From Bacteroidota bacterium (lineage in GTDB: Bacteria; Bacteroidota; Ignavibacteria; Ignavibacteriales; Ignavibacteriaceae): DNA of 43,475 nucleotides. The notes beneath the pieces were generated by a model. The model was given only the letters and a program-made list of their open reading frames with translations. It was not told the DNA's origin and did not search any database. A program made the translations under genes and the position numbers. Where the stretch lies: contig JAKAKL010000079.1 in NCBI GenBank assembly GCA_021824565.1, positions 1-43,475 of the forward strand. The letters are read 5' to 3'. Positions 25,764 through 36,093 of the stretch are shown here, one piece after another. The first letter of the stretch is position 1. Each line of letters begins with the position of its first letter.

Positions 25764-28700
25764 TTAGAAATCCGTACCCAGCGAGATATAATATTTCGGC
25801 TGTGAAAAAGTATTAAAGTTATAAGCCCACGCTACATCAAATCTAACTAAGAAATATAGGAAGAAAATTCTTGCGCCAAAGCCGGTGCCCGTTAAAAGGT
25901 CCTGGGATTCAAAACCATGTACCGGGTCTCTTTGAAAAAGTTTTAACGCTTTATTTTGATCCCATGCAGCTCCGGCATCTACAAAGGCGACTCCCATTAT
26001 ATTGCTGAATAAAATCGGCAGGGGACCTGGAACTAAATATCTAATTAGCGGAAATCTTAGTTCCATGTTTAGCAATCCGTATTTAGTTCCGATTTCCTGT
26101 GCATAGTCATACCCGCGCAGAGGAAGCGCTGCCGTTAGAAATGCAAAGTCCGAAGGCGAGTTCAGCGGAATATTTATCGTGGCAAAGTTTCTGTTTATCC
26201 AGTTATCAACTCCGCCAATAAAAAATTTCTGCGGATCATTACCATCAGAATAGCCGCCGGATAATCTGAACGCGAACGAATAGTTTGTCCAGAATCTGAG
26301 GTATGTTCTGTAATCTCCGAGGAGAGAATAGAAGCTTAAGTTTCTTCCGGTCAAGCCGGGATTGACAAGAAAATCAAATCTGTATCTTGTACCGTCGATA
26401 GGCGCTGTGTAACCCCAGAGCGAGTTATCATGGATAAAGCTTATTGTCGGGAATATAAATGCAGCGGTTTGCATCTGCTCAAACGGATTGTCAAGATTTT
26501 CCATAGTAACATTCAGCCAGCTTAGTCCGCCTTCGATTCGATAGAACATATCAAGAGGATAGCTTAACGAAAGTACGCCGCCGTAATTTCTAAATCTGAA
26601 TAAATTATCACCGCCGGGTCTTGCTAAATATGCGAACCGCGCAGTATGGAAACCTTCAATCCCGTAGTTCAGCCTTGACCGCAGATAATAATATGCTAAG
26701 CCATAGTCGCTGTTCTTCAAATCGATCTGCAGGCTTGTTTGTCCTACAATTCTATAATTGCCAAGCACATCGCTGAACGATAAAACAGTGGTGCCGAGTA
26801 AGCCGTACAAAGTACTGTAACCTGCATTTGCATAAACTATATCCGGAGAAAAAGTAATTTTATATCTGTTAACAAGGTAGTTGCCGTTCTTATCAAGATT
26901 ATCGGTTGGATTGAACTTAGTATTTTTTGAACCCGCCGTATCCGAACTGAATTTATTCTTGTCGCCAAAAACATAATTATTTAAATCGACCTGAACAGAA
27001 TCGCCGTAGACGTTTGTAGAATCAGCTTCGTTCTTTACAACTAAAAGAGGTAAATTGCTTTTGGAAGAATCCGCACTTACAACTTTAGGCGCATCTAATT
27101 TTTCTTCTTTTCTCTCAGTCTCTTGTTCGGCAACAAAAACAGTCGGCGCAAGTTTATTCGTATCAAGTTTTATATCAAAAGGGTTATTCATCAAGAAAAG
27201 ATTGTATGAAGACTTAAACAAAGTAGAGAAGACAAGCTTCTTACCATCTTTAGAAAGAGATAGCTGGAACAGCCCGTTTAATGAGTTTGTAATCGGCACA
27301 GCCGGGATTTGAGTTATGCTATTTACTGAATCGCCTTTCTCAAGCACAATTCCTTTTTTATAAATATTGTTTATTCCATTTAAGTCTGATATAAATAAAA
27401 TCTCTTTGTCGTCAGGACTGCAGACCGGGGAGAACTCGTTGCTGTAAGGCATGTCGGTAATGCGTTCAATTTTTTTGGTATCTATATTGATCGAATAGAT
27501 ATCCGCTTGAGAATTATTGTAGTCATATATTTTAAAAGTATCCGGAACTGCTGCCGAAGATAAATAATTGCCGCGATCGGAAGAGAAGAAAATATGTTTA
27601 CTATCCGGCGACCATGATGGATCGTTATCCGTAAAAATATCATTTGTAAGATTTATCAGCTTTTTATTTTCAAAATCATAAATGTATACATCGGATTGAT
27701 AAGGCGTGTGCCCGATAAAAGCCAAATATTTTCCGTCCGGCGACCAGTTTAAACTTTTTATACCCTCCAGCTTAATCGGAAGAGTCTCTTTGTCCTCCGA
27801 GTTTACGTCAATTATATAAACTATATCATTGCCGTCCGCTTTTGCAGAAAGGGCAATTTTGCTTTCGTCCGGCGACCAGCTTAATCCGGGCGTTACAACA
27901 TTGAGCTGCTCAAAGTCAGCCGAGCGATTACCTTTAACAAGCCGCTTAATAATTGTCCCGTCGATTGCATTCATTATATAAACATCGAAAAAATAATTAC
28001 GGTTTGAGATGAACGCTATTTTATCTCCTTGAGGAGAAATTGCAGGACTTGTATTATAAAAGCCTCCGCCTTTTTCAGGATCGGTCAGGCGCTTTGCAAA
28101 ATCATCGGGATCTTTTCTTGTGGCGATATCCGGCCAGTATATTTTTTTCAGATGCTTCTTCCAGCGATCGTTAAAATCTTTAAGAGAAATTCCTATCGCT
28201 TCTTTAAATCCTTCTTCAAGACTGCCGCTTGCTTTTATTTTATTTACCAGTTCGCCGATTTTTTCTTTGCCGTATTTTTCCGCGATGTAATAGAAGATTG
28301 ATTCGCCGGCGCGGTAAGCAACATATCCTTCAAGCTGATTGATGTCCGGCAACAGCTCGTTCACAATTGCGTCGCGGATATACATATCGGAATTAATATC
28401 CCAATACAAGGATTGATACTCAGCCATGCCTTCGTTGAACCATTGCGGCAGGTTAAGAGAAATGTTGTTCGTAATTATGTTTTGAAATGTTCCACCGTAA
28501 AACATATCGTTCATAACAGCGTGGGTTAGTTCATGATGAATTAAATGTTTAAACTCAGGATACGAGCCCATGAATTGTACGACAACGCGGTTCTTAAACA
28601 TCTCGGTAAAGCCTTCTATACCTTCGCCCAAATATTCGTCTGTAACGTTAGTTTCCTGGAAGTCGTTAGTGGAATTGTAAATTATGATCGTTATACGGTT

Positions 28701-28934
28701 ATTAATTTTGTAGTTAAAGCTGGCTTCAATGTCTTTTAAAGATTCTTCCGCCGCCTTTGAAGCAAACTCGGCTAGCTTAGTGCCCTGCGTTGAAAAATAA
28801 ATATCAAAATGATCGGTCTGAATGTAGTACCATGTAAAATCTTTATACTGAACTTTATTTTCACCAAATTGTGCAAGAAGAACAGTTTGAAGAATGAAAA
28901 TAAAAAATCCGAAATAAGTAAGGAACTTTTTCAT
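25764..28934 (-). CDS. secreted protein: metalloprotease-like domain, TolB-like propeller and Omp85-type C-terminal barrel
   Basis: The 1056-residue protein has a signal peptide (1-21, ending LLAQ). Residues 30-270 resemble a gluzincin peptidase domain, with HELTH (134-138) and WFNEGMAEY (165-173) supplying HExxH plus a downstream Glu. Residues about 285-590 hold WD40/TolB-type blades (PEGKIAF-like strands, LSWSPDESKIALS, LNWSPDGKYLAF, PSWSPDSKHIFFSSDRG). After a Ser/Asn-rich linker (about 610-690), residues 695-1056 look like a surface-antigen (Omp85 C-terminal) barrel, including FAFRLSGGYSDGNDPQKFFIGG and LRGYDYAQEIGTKY, ending in Phe. It probably sits in the outer membrane with its propeller in the periplasm. 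Substrate unknown. Confidence 0.85.
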   Translation of the reverse strand: MKKFLTYFGFFIFILQTVLLAQFGENKVQYKDFTWYYIQTDHFDIYFSTQGTKLAEFASKAAEESLKDIEASFNYKINNRITIIIYNSTNDFQETNVTDEYLGEGIEGFTEMFKNRVVVQFMGSYPEFKHLIHHELTHAVMNDMFYGGTFQNIITNNISLNLPQWFNEGMAEYQSLYWDINSDMYIRDAIVNELLPDINQLEGYVAYRAGESIFYYIAEKYGKEKIGELVNKIKASGSLEEGFKEAIGISLKDFNDRWKKHLKKIYWPDIATRKDPDDFAKRLTDPEKGGGFYNTSPAISPQGDKIAFISNRNYFFDVYIMNAIDGTIIKRLVKGNRSADFEQLNVVTPGLSWSPDESKIALSAKADGNDIVYIIDVNSEDKETLPIKLEGIKSLNWSPDGKYLAFIGHTPYQSDVYIYDFENKKLINLTNDIFTDNDPSWSPDSKHIFFSSDRGNYLSSAAVPDTFKIYDYNNSQADIYSINIDTKKIERITDMPYSNEFSPVCSPDDKEILFISDLNGINNIYKKGIVLEKGDSVNSITQIPAVPITNSLNGLFQLSLSKDGKKLVFSTLFKSSYNLFLMNNPFDIKLDTNKLAPTVFVAEQETERKEEKLDAPKVVSADSSKSNLPLLVVKNEADSTNVYGDSVQVDLNNYVFGDKNKFSSDTAGSKNTKFNPTDNLDKNGNYLVNRYKITFSPDIVYANAGYSTLYGLLGTTVLSFSDVLGNYRIVGQTSLQIDLKNSDYGLAYYYLRSRLNYGIEGFHTARFAYLARPGGDNLFRFRNYGGVLSLSYPLDMFYRIEGGLSWLNVTMENLDNPFEQMQTAAFIFPTISFIHDNSLWGYTAPIDGTRYRFDFLVNPGLTGRNLSFYSLLGDYRTYLRFWTNYSFAFRLSGGYSDGNDPQKFFIGGVDNWINRNFATINIPLNSPSDFAFLTAALPLRGYDYAQEIGTKYGLLNMELRFPLIRYLVPGPLPILFSNIMGVAFVDAGAAWDQNKALKLFQRDPVHGFESQDLLTGTGFGARIFFLYFLVRFDVAWAYNFNTFSQPKYYISLGTDF

Positions 28935-28949
28935 TTAGCTTCCCTGGGA

Positions 28950-31046
28950 TTATTCTAAAATAATAAAATCTAATTCAGATTTTTCCATATCAACACGAAC
29001 CAATTTAACTTTTACCTTATCGCCGAGCCGGAATTGTTTTTTAGTTGCACGTCCAATTAAGGCATATTTTTTTTCATCATAAACGTAAAAATCTCCCTCT
29101 ATGTCGCGCAGCCTTACCAGACCTTCGGCAAGTATATCAAATATTTTTACGAAAATTCCGAAATGAGTAATGCCTGAAATCAGAGCGTCAAATTCTTCGC
29201 CGAGATGATTCCGAAGATATTCAATCTGCTTTGCCTTGACAGAAAATCTTTCGGCGTCGACTGCATTTCTTTCACAGACTGAAATATGATCGCTTATCTC
29301 TTCAAGCTGCGGCAGAGTATAATTAACGGAAACGCCGTCATCAATATATTTAAACAAAAGCCGGTGAACGATTAGATCGGAATATCTTCTAATTGGAGAT
29401 GTGAAGTGCGTGTAATATTTAAACCCGAGACCATAATGACCGATATTATTAGCAGAATATATTGCCTTTGCCATCGACCTGATTGCGAGTTCATTTACAA
29501 GAACTTCTTCCGGAGTTCCTCTTACTTCTTCAATTAATTTTTGGAACTGGTTTGATCTTGAGTTTAAGGCAGAATCGAATGAATATCCAAGAGACTTTAC
29601 AAACTTCGCAAACTCGTTTATTTTTTCTCCATCCGGCAAGTCATGAACGCGGTAAATAAAAGGCTTCACGTTTCCTTTTTTCGGTGCTGCGATGTGCTTT
29701 GCTGTTATTTGATTTGCAAGCAGCATAAATTCTTCGACAAGCATATTACTTTGCTTAATTTCCTTCTTATAAACACGTGTAGGAACTCCGTTACCATCAA
29801 GCTCAAACTTCACCTCAGGAGTTTCAAATTCGATGCTTCCTTCTTTTAATCTTTTTTTCCTCAAAGTTTGAGCGAGTTTATTAAGCTTAAATATTTCACT
29901 AAAGAAATCGCCTTCACCGCTGTCAATAATTTTCTGGACTTCATCGTAAGTATAACGGCGCTTGCTGCATATGACACTTTTCTTAATTATATAATCTACA
30001 AGTCTGCCGCGGGGAGAAAGCTCTGCTATTACAGAATATGTCAGTCTATCTTTGTTTGGAACCAGCGAGCAGATGTTATTCGATAATTTTTCAGGCAGCA
30101 TCGGGATTACTCTGCCGACGAGATAAACGCTGTTGCCGCGGTTCGCTGCGGTTTGGTCAATTGCGGAATTTACCTTAACGTAATTGCTTACATCTGCAAT
30201 ATGAATTCCAACTGAAAAATTACCATTCTCTAATTCTTCGATAGAAAGTGCGTCGTCAAAATCTTTTGCATCTTCCGGATCAATGGTGAATACTATTTTG
30301 CCGCGGTAATCTAACCTGTACCTAATTTCTTCGTCTGCTATTGTTTCGCTTACGGCTTCCGCTTCTTGAATAACTTCACGGGAAAATTTATAAGGCAGCT
30401 CGAATTCTTTTGCGATTGAAATTACATCTGCATCAAGCGAGCCGGATTTTCCAATTACTTCAATAATTTTCCCTTCGGGGTTTAGCATTGAAGAATCCCA
30501 ATTAATTTTTCCTGCTATAACTTTATCGCCAACAGTAGCGCCGCACAGATCATCCTTGTCAATATAAATATCGCGGTAAAACAGATTATCATCGGGCTTG
30601 ACAAAATAAAACGATTTTGATTTACGGAGAATTCCTACAATTTCTTCTTTGCTTCGCTTTATTACATTGATGATCTGTCCTTCGATATTTTTTCCTTTTT
30701 TGTTTGCGAACAAAGATACTTCAACAGTGTCACCGTGGAATGCAGTTCCCAAATTTCTTGATGAAACAAAAATGTCTCCAAGCCGAGAATCCTTAACAGC
30801 GACGAATCCGAAACCGCCGTTTACAATTTGTAGAACTCCGGTAACGCTGTTTGAAGCAGGCAGCCTGTTTATGCTGTACTGCTTACCGTTTTTGCTGAGA
30901 AAACCTTCTTCAGCCAAATCAAAAAGAACTGATTTCAGAGACTGGTATTCGTGGTCGGAAGTGACATTAATTTTTTTCGCAATTTCTTTGTTTTTAAAAT
31001 TCCGCCCCGGATTTTTTTTAAAGAACGAAATAATTTTCTTTTTCAT
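28950..31046 (-). CDS. rnr: ribonuclease R
   Basis: The 698-residue 3'-to-5' exoribonuclease of the RNase II family degrades structured RNA. An N-terminal winged helix (1-60) and cold-shock domains (about 65-200) are followed by the RNB catalytic domain from about 245, with DPEDAKDFDDA (256-266) supplying the metal-binding aspartates. HFTSPIRRYSDLIVHR and a C-terminal S1 domain (about 615-695, GVRVDMEKSELDF-like end) complete it. The Lys-rich tail of longer RNase R proteins is missing. The start ATG overlaps the stop of tamB (TAATG), so the two are coupled. Confidence 0.96.
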   Translation of the reverse strand: MKKKIISFFKKNPGRNFKNKEIAKKINVTSDHEYQSLKSVLFDLAEEGFLSKNGKQYSINRLPASNSVTGVLQIVNGGFGFVAVKDSRLGDIFVSSRNLGTAFHGDTVEVSLFANKKGKNIEGQIINVIKRSKEEIVGILRKSKSFYFVKPDDNLFYRDIYIDKDDLCGATVGDKVIAGKINWDSSMLNPEGKIIEVIGKSGSLDADVISIAKEFELPYKFSREVIQEAEAVSETIADEEIRYRLDYRGKIVFTIDPEDAKDFDDALSIEELENGNFSVGIHIADVSNYVKVNSAIDQTAANRGNSVYLVGRVIPMLPEKLSNNICSLVPNKDRLTYSVIAELSPRGRLVDYIIKKSVICSKRRYTYDEVQKIIDSGEGDFFSEIFKLNKLAQTLRKKRLKEGSIEFETPEVKFELDGNGVPTRVYKKEIKQSNMLVEEFMLLANQITAKHIAAPKKGNVKPFIYRVHDLPDGEKINEFAKFVKSLGYSFDSALNSRSNQFQKLIEEVRGTPEEVLVNELAIRSMAKAIYSANNIGHYGLGFKYYTHFTSPIRRYSDLIVHRLLFKYIDDGVSVNYTLPQLEEISDHISVCERNAVDAERFSVKAKQIEYLRNHLGEEFDALISGITHFGIFVKIFDILAEGLVRLRDIEGDFYVYDEKKYALIGRATKKQFRLGDKVKVKLVRVDMEKSELDFIILE

Positions 31047-34000
31047 TAAAACTCGAATTTATATTGAAGTCCTAGTTCATTAACCATTTCATTTGAGATA
31101 GTGGTTTGAGTAATAGCCTGCTTTCGTTCCAATCTTAATAAAAGACTTTTATAGATCGGGTATTCAATTTTGATATTTGCCTGACTCAAATCCTGGAACA
31201 CGTCGGTCGATCCGCCGATGGTGTATTTAAAATCTTTGACTTTACCAACCAAATTAAATTTAGTAGTTGAGCCAACGCTTCTTAAATCAAGACCTTTAAC
31301 ATAATCGCCAAAGTAACGATTTAATAAACCTCCAAGCATCGAACCGGCAAGTGAGGTTGCAGCGCCGGTGACTAATCCGGCTTGTTTAATTGCAGAGGAT
31401 TGCTGCTGCGCTGTTAGATCAGATGCAAACTGTCCTTGGAGAATAAACATCAAAGCATCATTTTCATCTTTCGTCCGATCAGGCGCGTCGTTGTTGATGT
31501 TGTCGGTACCAACATAAACCGAAATGTTATTTTGATCCTGCAAGAAACTTTTTGAAAGATCTTTAAGCGGACCTTTCAATCTAATTTTTACGGCTACCTG
31601 CTCTTCTTTTGCATCGCTTGTTGGCGGCGTGTAATAGTTTTTATATGTGGCTACGACATTTAGATACGGATTGCTCAATTCACTTTCAAAGCGAATCGTG
31701 CCTGCAGCGTCAAATGTTTTTAAGAATTCAAGAGTTGAGCCTTCAAGTAAAGTTAGTTCTCCTTGCGCATTTGATCTTCCGCCAATCATCTGATACTGAA
31801 AGTTTCCTTTAAGCAGCGCAGTTAAATTCTGATCAAGTTCTTTCGATATAACAAATCGTAAAGTAGCTTCTTTCTGTACGCTTACATCAATCGAATAGTC
31901 GAACGTACTTTTTTTAGATGCCAACGTTTTCTTTATCTGGCTTCTCTGCTTTGAAAGCCTGACAAGATTTTCTATTTCAAGCTGACTTTTCTTTTCGGTT
32001 GCTGTATCGCTCGCAAATTTGTATATAAAATTGCTGGAAGAGTTTTGATAAGCCGATTGAACAGGCGGAAAAGTAAGATCGGCATTTTTAATAATTATCG
32101 GAGCCTGCAAATATTCTCCTTTAGAATCAGCAGTAAATTGAATATCGCCGTTAGTGGCAATTACTAGCTCGCCGTAAACTGCAGGGCTGACGTATTTACT
32201 TTCCTCGCTCAAAACTTTTAGATCGCCGTTAATTCTGAATTCAGAAGAAGCGATATTTAAATTATTTAAAGTCGCTTTCCCGCTTCCTCTAATTGTTCCG
32301 CCGTTAAGAGTTTGAGGACTGTTTGCTATAAAAAGGCTGTCGAGCAGCAGTGAATGATTGTTGACGCTTATTTTTAAGCCTGCGTTATATTCAAGATTAT
32401 TTGCATCGGCAAAAAAGTCAGCGTCATTGATTTCAAGCTGTCCTAAAAATATCGGTTCACCAGGTGTTCCTGAGACTTTTAGATCGGCATTTAGAATTCC
32501 TTTTAACTTGCTGATAGACGGAATACTGTTGCCGAGACTTGACAGATTAAATTTTTGTGCAAGAAGCTTTATGTTCATCGGCTCAGATTTAATTAATCTT
32601 TCCTCAGCTCCGGTAAACGCAAGATCAACAGGAAGATTTCCGGTTAAGAGAAGTTCGGGATTAGATTTTTCTAAAGTTGAATCTAAAAACTTAACATCAA
32701 CGTTCAAGTTTTTGTCAGCATAATAAAAATTACTTATTAACGATCCGAAAACCTGATCTTTAAACGAAACGGTGTCGGCATCAAAGTTTAATTTAATTAC
32801 CGGCTCGGAAAAATTTCCGGTTATATCTGCTGACAGATTAAGATTCGCGTCAATATCGTTTTCAGGATTTAAACCGAATAAATTTGTTCCGACATCAAAG
32901 CCGCCCATATTTGAAATGTTTATCGTCAAATTCTGATTGCCTGCGCGCGCTAAGAAGCCTTCAATATCAATTTTAGAACCGTCTTTAACCAGTTCAAAAT
33001 TTTTCACATCGATTCTATCCTGCGAATAAAGTATAGTCATCCTTTTATCATTTCGCAGAGTAAACTGGTTGTAAGCCATCAGCAGGCTGTCAAAGTCAGC
33101 GTGCAGAATATTTCCCATAAAGTCTATCTTGCCGGCAAGATGAAAATTTATATTGTCCTTCACTTTAGCAGAAAAATTTAAGCTGGCAGCATCATCCAAT
33201 AATTTTAGTTTCAGCGAAAGATCATGAATATCGCTTCCGGCATATATCCTATCAGCTTTTATAGAAAAGTCGGAGTTTACATTACGAAGAGATTGTGCAT
33301 TAAAATTATTTGATACATCGGTATTAATATTTAGTCCGGTTGTAAAATAAACATCCTGGTCGTTCCAGTATTTTATATAATCAAACGAGGAATTTAACGA
33401 AACAAAAATGCTGTCGGAATTATTTTCGATCTTACCGCTAAGACTTCCTTTTATACTGACGTGATTGTTTTTAAGAAACGCGGAGATGAAGTCGAAATTT
33501 TTAAATTCTATTTGATAGCTTAACTTTGAACTGGTATAAGAGGCACTTTGTTGATTGCTTACCGGAACAGAAACTCCGGTTTGAACTTGTTTATCAAAAT
33601 TATTTTGAGGCTGGAATATTTCGTTAAACTTATATTTGAATTCCTTAGCAAGCAAGCCTGATTCGCTGCTGAGCATATTTATGGTTTGCTTTACAGAAAA
33701 ATTTCCCTCGACGGTAACGTCGGCTAAATCGGAAACAATATTAATAATTCTTTCTCCTTTGTCATTGCTTCTTATATCGGCGATTGCTCTTACTTTGTCG
33801 AGGCTGTTTCCACGGAAGTTGGAATTATTTAATTCAAGAGAAAGGTATAGATCGGTTTTATCGAGATCAAAATTATCGCCGCTTGCGTCAACGCTGAAGT
33901 TAAGGTTGCTCTGCATTGTTGAATCTTGAATAAAGTCCGCAAGATTAAGATTTTTCACATTACCGCTGAGATCATAAGCAGGCTTTTCTTTATGCGTGAA

Positions 34001-35548
34001 ATCGAACGAGCCGGTAAAATCAGCTTTGGAAGTGTCATACTCAACTTTGATGTTGTAACTTATTTTCTTATTTGCTGCATCGGCAAAAATTCGTAGTGTA
34101 TCTAATATATTTCCTTGAACAACCGAACCGCCGCCGTACATTCTAATTGTTGAGTTCATGTTTTCGGGGTCAAGTCCGCTTCCTTTAATTATTCCTCTCG
34201 CGTTTAAACTGACAGGGAAGCCGATGAAAGGCGATAAATCAAAATCTTGAGCTGCATAAGAGACATCATAGCTCATATCTTTTTTTCTTAAATCAAGCGA
34301 AGCTTTTAAATCGACAGTTCCTTTTCCATTTCTCGCGAACAAAACAGTTGTAAAATTTTCTGGATTACCATGATAATTAAGCGTATCAATGTTTATAACA
34401 TTAGAACTTAATGAAGGAATTTTTATTGAAGGCAGCAGTTTGGCTATGTCTGGCGCATTCACTGCTGATTTGGAAAAAGATGCATCAATATATATGTCAT
34501 CCGGTTCCAGCACCTCGCGGATTTTTCCTTTCGCTTCCAGATGAGTATTGAGGTAATTAACTTCAAGTCTCTCAAGATTAAGCTCTTTTAAATTTCCCGA
34601 TGCTCTCACCTCAGCATCGACCGTACCTTTTAAAATATTTGTTGAACTTACAAATGTTGAAAGATCATCAAAATTAAATTTGTCCGCGTCAAGATTTACA
34701 CTCAGCTTTGCCTTTTCCAATTTTTCGACAGAAACCGTGTCGAAAATATTCATGCCTTCCGCTTTGACGGAAAGATTAATATTTGAATTTGCGGTGATCA
34801 GCTTAAGTCCGTCTACATCGATTCCTTTTTCATTTACAAAAAACTTCCCGGAAAGTTCTTTTAAATCAAAGTTCACAAGGTTAGGTGAGAAGGATAATTT
34901 TTTTATGTTTGCTTCAAAGTTGTTATTGGCAATGTCTGCTTGACCGCTTAAAGAAAGGTTTAAGTTTTTTACTCTAAGATCATTTAGGTTTAGGTTATTG
35001 TAATTCTCTTCGCTTCCTATTTTATCAAAGCGCTGCATGGTAAAGTCGACATTTTCTAATTCAACATCGGCGGCTACAATTTTAAAAGGAAACTTGGAAT
35101 GAGTTGAATCCGGCGGCGTGGAAGGAAATAATTTTGAAATATTTAAAACGCCAGCGCTGTCGGATGTGAAATCTATTTTAGCATTTCTAATCTCTATATT
35201 GCGGACATAAATTCTCTTGCCTAAAATTTGCAGCGGGCTAACTTTTACCGCAATTGTTTCTGCATTAAGCAAAGTATCGGAAGCCATATTTACAACTGAG
35301 TTTCTTATGTATAAAGAAGTAAATATAGTTCCGTCAATTTTGCCAATGCTAACATGACCATGAAGATTTTTATTCGCAAGATTAACAACAGTAGAACGCA
35401 GATATTCGCGGAATGTTGATGTCTGGCTAAAGCCGAGTGCAATCAACAAAATAACAAGAAGCACAATGCCGCAGTACAGAAAGAAATTAATTATCTTCCT
35501 AAAGAGCGAGCGCTTTTTCTTTATTATTTTCTTTTCTTCATCTGCCAA
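31046..35548 (-). CDS. tamB: TamB/YtfN-like translocation and assembly module protein
   Basis: The 1500-residue protein has a basic N-terminus and one membrane helix (about 16-46). It continues as a very long beta-rich periplasmic region typical of the AsmA/TamB bridge that moves phospholipid or outer-membrane protein between membranes. The C-terminal DUF490 part is clear: LRFVISKELDQNLTALLKGN, GELTLLEGSTLEFLKTFDAAG, VAVKIRLKGPLKDLS, MFILQGQF and ending LGLQYKFEF. Repeated GNL/SGNLKELN-type strands match the family. It starts the three-gene-deep envelope block and overlaps rnr by one base. The partner TamA is not in the window. Confidence 0.92.
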   Translation of the reverse strand: MADEEKKIIKKKRSLFRKIINFFLYCGIVLLVILLIALGFSQTSTFREYLRSTVVNLANKNLHGHVSIGKIDGTIFTSLYIRNSVVNMASDTLLNAETIAVKVSPLQILGKRIYVRNIEIRNAKIDFTSDSAGVLNISKLFPSTPPDSTHSKFPFKIVAADVELENVDFTMQRFDKIGSEENYNNLNLNDLRVKNLNLSLSGQADIANNNFEANIKKLSFSPNLVNFDLKELSGKFFVNEKGIDVDGLKLITANSNINLSVKAEGMNIFDTVSVEKLEKAKLSVNLDADKFNFDDLSTFVSSTNILKGTVDAEVRASGNLKELNLERLEVNYLNTHLEAKGKIREVLEPDDIYIDASFSKSAVNAPDIAKLLPSIKIPSLSSNVINIDTLNYHGNPENFTTVLFARNGKGTVDLKASLDLRKKDMSYDVSYAAQDFDLSPFIGFPVSLNARGIIKGSGLDPENMNSTIRMYGGGSVVQGNILDTLRIFADAANKKISYNIKVEYDTSKADFTGSFDFTHKEKPAYDLSGNVKNLNLADFIQDSTMQSNLNFSVDASGDNFDLDKTDLYLSLELNNSNFRGNSLDKVRAIADIRSNDKGERIINIVSDLADVTVEGNFSVKQTINMLSSESGLLAKEFKYKFNEIFQPQNNFDKQVQTGVSVPVSNQQSASYTSSKLSYQIEFKNFDFISAFLKNNHVSIKGSLSGKIENNSDSIFVSLNSSFDYIKYWNDQDVYFTTGLNINTDVSNNFNAQSLRNVNSDFSIKADRIYAGSDIHDLSLKLKLLDDAASLNFSAKVKDNINFHLAGKIDFMGNILHADFDSLLMAYNQFTLRNDKRMTILYSQDRIDVKNFELVKDGSKIDIEGFLARAGNQNLTINISNMGGFDVGTNLFGLNPENDIDANLNLSADITGNFSEPVIKLNFDADTVSFKDQVFGSLISNFYYADKNLNVDVKFLDSTLEKSNPELLLTGNLPVDLAFTGAEERLIKSEPMNIKLLAQKFNLSSLGNSIPSISKLKGILNADLKVSGTPGEPIFLGQLEINDADFFADANNLEYNAGLKISVNNHSLLLDSLFIANSPQTLNGGTIRGSGKATLNNLNIASSEFRINGDLKVLSEESKYVSPAVYGELVIATNGDIQFTADSKGEYLQAPIIIKNADLTFPPVQSAYQNSSSNFIYKFASDTATEKKSQLEIENLVRLSKQRSQIKKTLASKKSTFDYSIDVSVQKEATLRFVISKELDQNLTALLKGNFQYQMIGGRSNAQGELTLLEGSTLEFLKTFDAAGTIRFESELSNPYLNVVATYKNYYTPPTSDAKEEQVAVKIRLKGPLKDLSKSFLQDQNNISVYVGTDNINNDAPDRTKDENDALMFILQGQFASDLTAQQQSSAIKQAGLVTGAATSLAGSMLGGLLNRYFGDYVKGLDLRSVGSTTKFNLVGKVKDFKYTIGGSTDVFQDLSQANIKIEYPIYKSLLLRLERKQAITQTTISNEMVNELGLQYKFEF

Positions 35549-35613
35549 GATAAGACACTTGAATTATTGAGAGATGTTTTAATTAATAAAAAATTCTAAC
35601 GAAAAAAAATGTA

Positions 35614-36093
35614 TTAAGCTTGATACTTTTCTACAATCTTCTGGATGATTTTAGATGTTGAAGAATCATTCACGAACTTGATTGCCTTAACTACTCCGCC
35701 GTTAGCTTCTACAACTTCGCGACCGACTATTTTATCCAAAGACCAATCAGCGCCTTTGACTAAAACATCGGGAACAATATTTTCAATTAAGTTTGCCGGA
35801 GTATCTTCTTCAAATATCGTTACAAAATCTACCGGTTTCAAATTTGAAATTACAAAAGCCCTTTCGCCTTCAGGCAGAATGGGTCTTTTGTCCCCCTTAA
35901 TTCTCCGGACAGAAGAGTCGCTGTTCATGCCGACGAATAGAACATCGCCAAGAGACTTAGCCTTTATTAAATAATCAACATGACCCGCATGTATCAGATC
36001 AAATACGCCGTTGGTGAAAACAACTTTTTTATTTTCGTCCTTAAATCTTAGGCGAATCGCTTTTAATTCTGCTAAAGATTTTACAAGGCTCAT
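35614..36093 (-). CDS. rfaE2: D-glycero-beta-D-manno-heptose-1-phosphate adenylyltransferase
   Basis: The 159-residue protein equals the C-terminal domain of E. coli HldE. It has the nucleotidyltransferase motifs VVFTNGVFDLIHAGHVDYL (HxGH), GMNSDSSVRRIKGDKRPIL, LKPVDFVTIFEEDTP and DVLVKGADWSLDKIVG. It attaches AMP to heptose-1-phosphate, giving ADP-heptose for lipopolysaccharide core. Its start overlaps the rfaE1 stop by four bases (ATGA), so the two halves of HldE are separate but coupled. This split form is usual outside Proteobacteria. Confidence 0.95.
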   Translation of the reverse strand: MSLVKSLAELKAIRLRFKDENKKVVFTNGVFDLIHAGHVDYLIKAKSLGDVLFVGMNSDSSVRRIKGDKRPILPEGERAFVISNLKPVDFVTIFEEDTPANLIENIVPDVLVKGADWSLDKIVGREVVEANGGVVKAIKFVNDSSTSKIIQKIVEKYQA

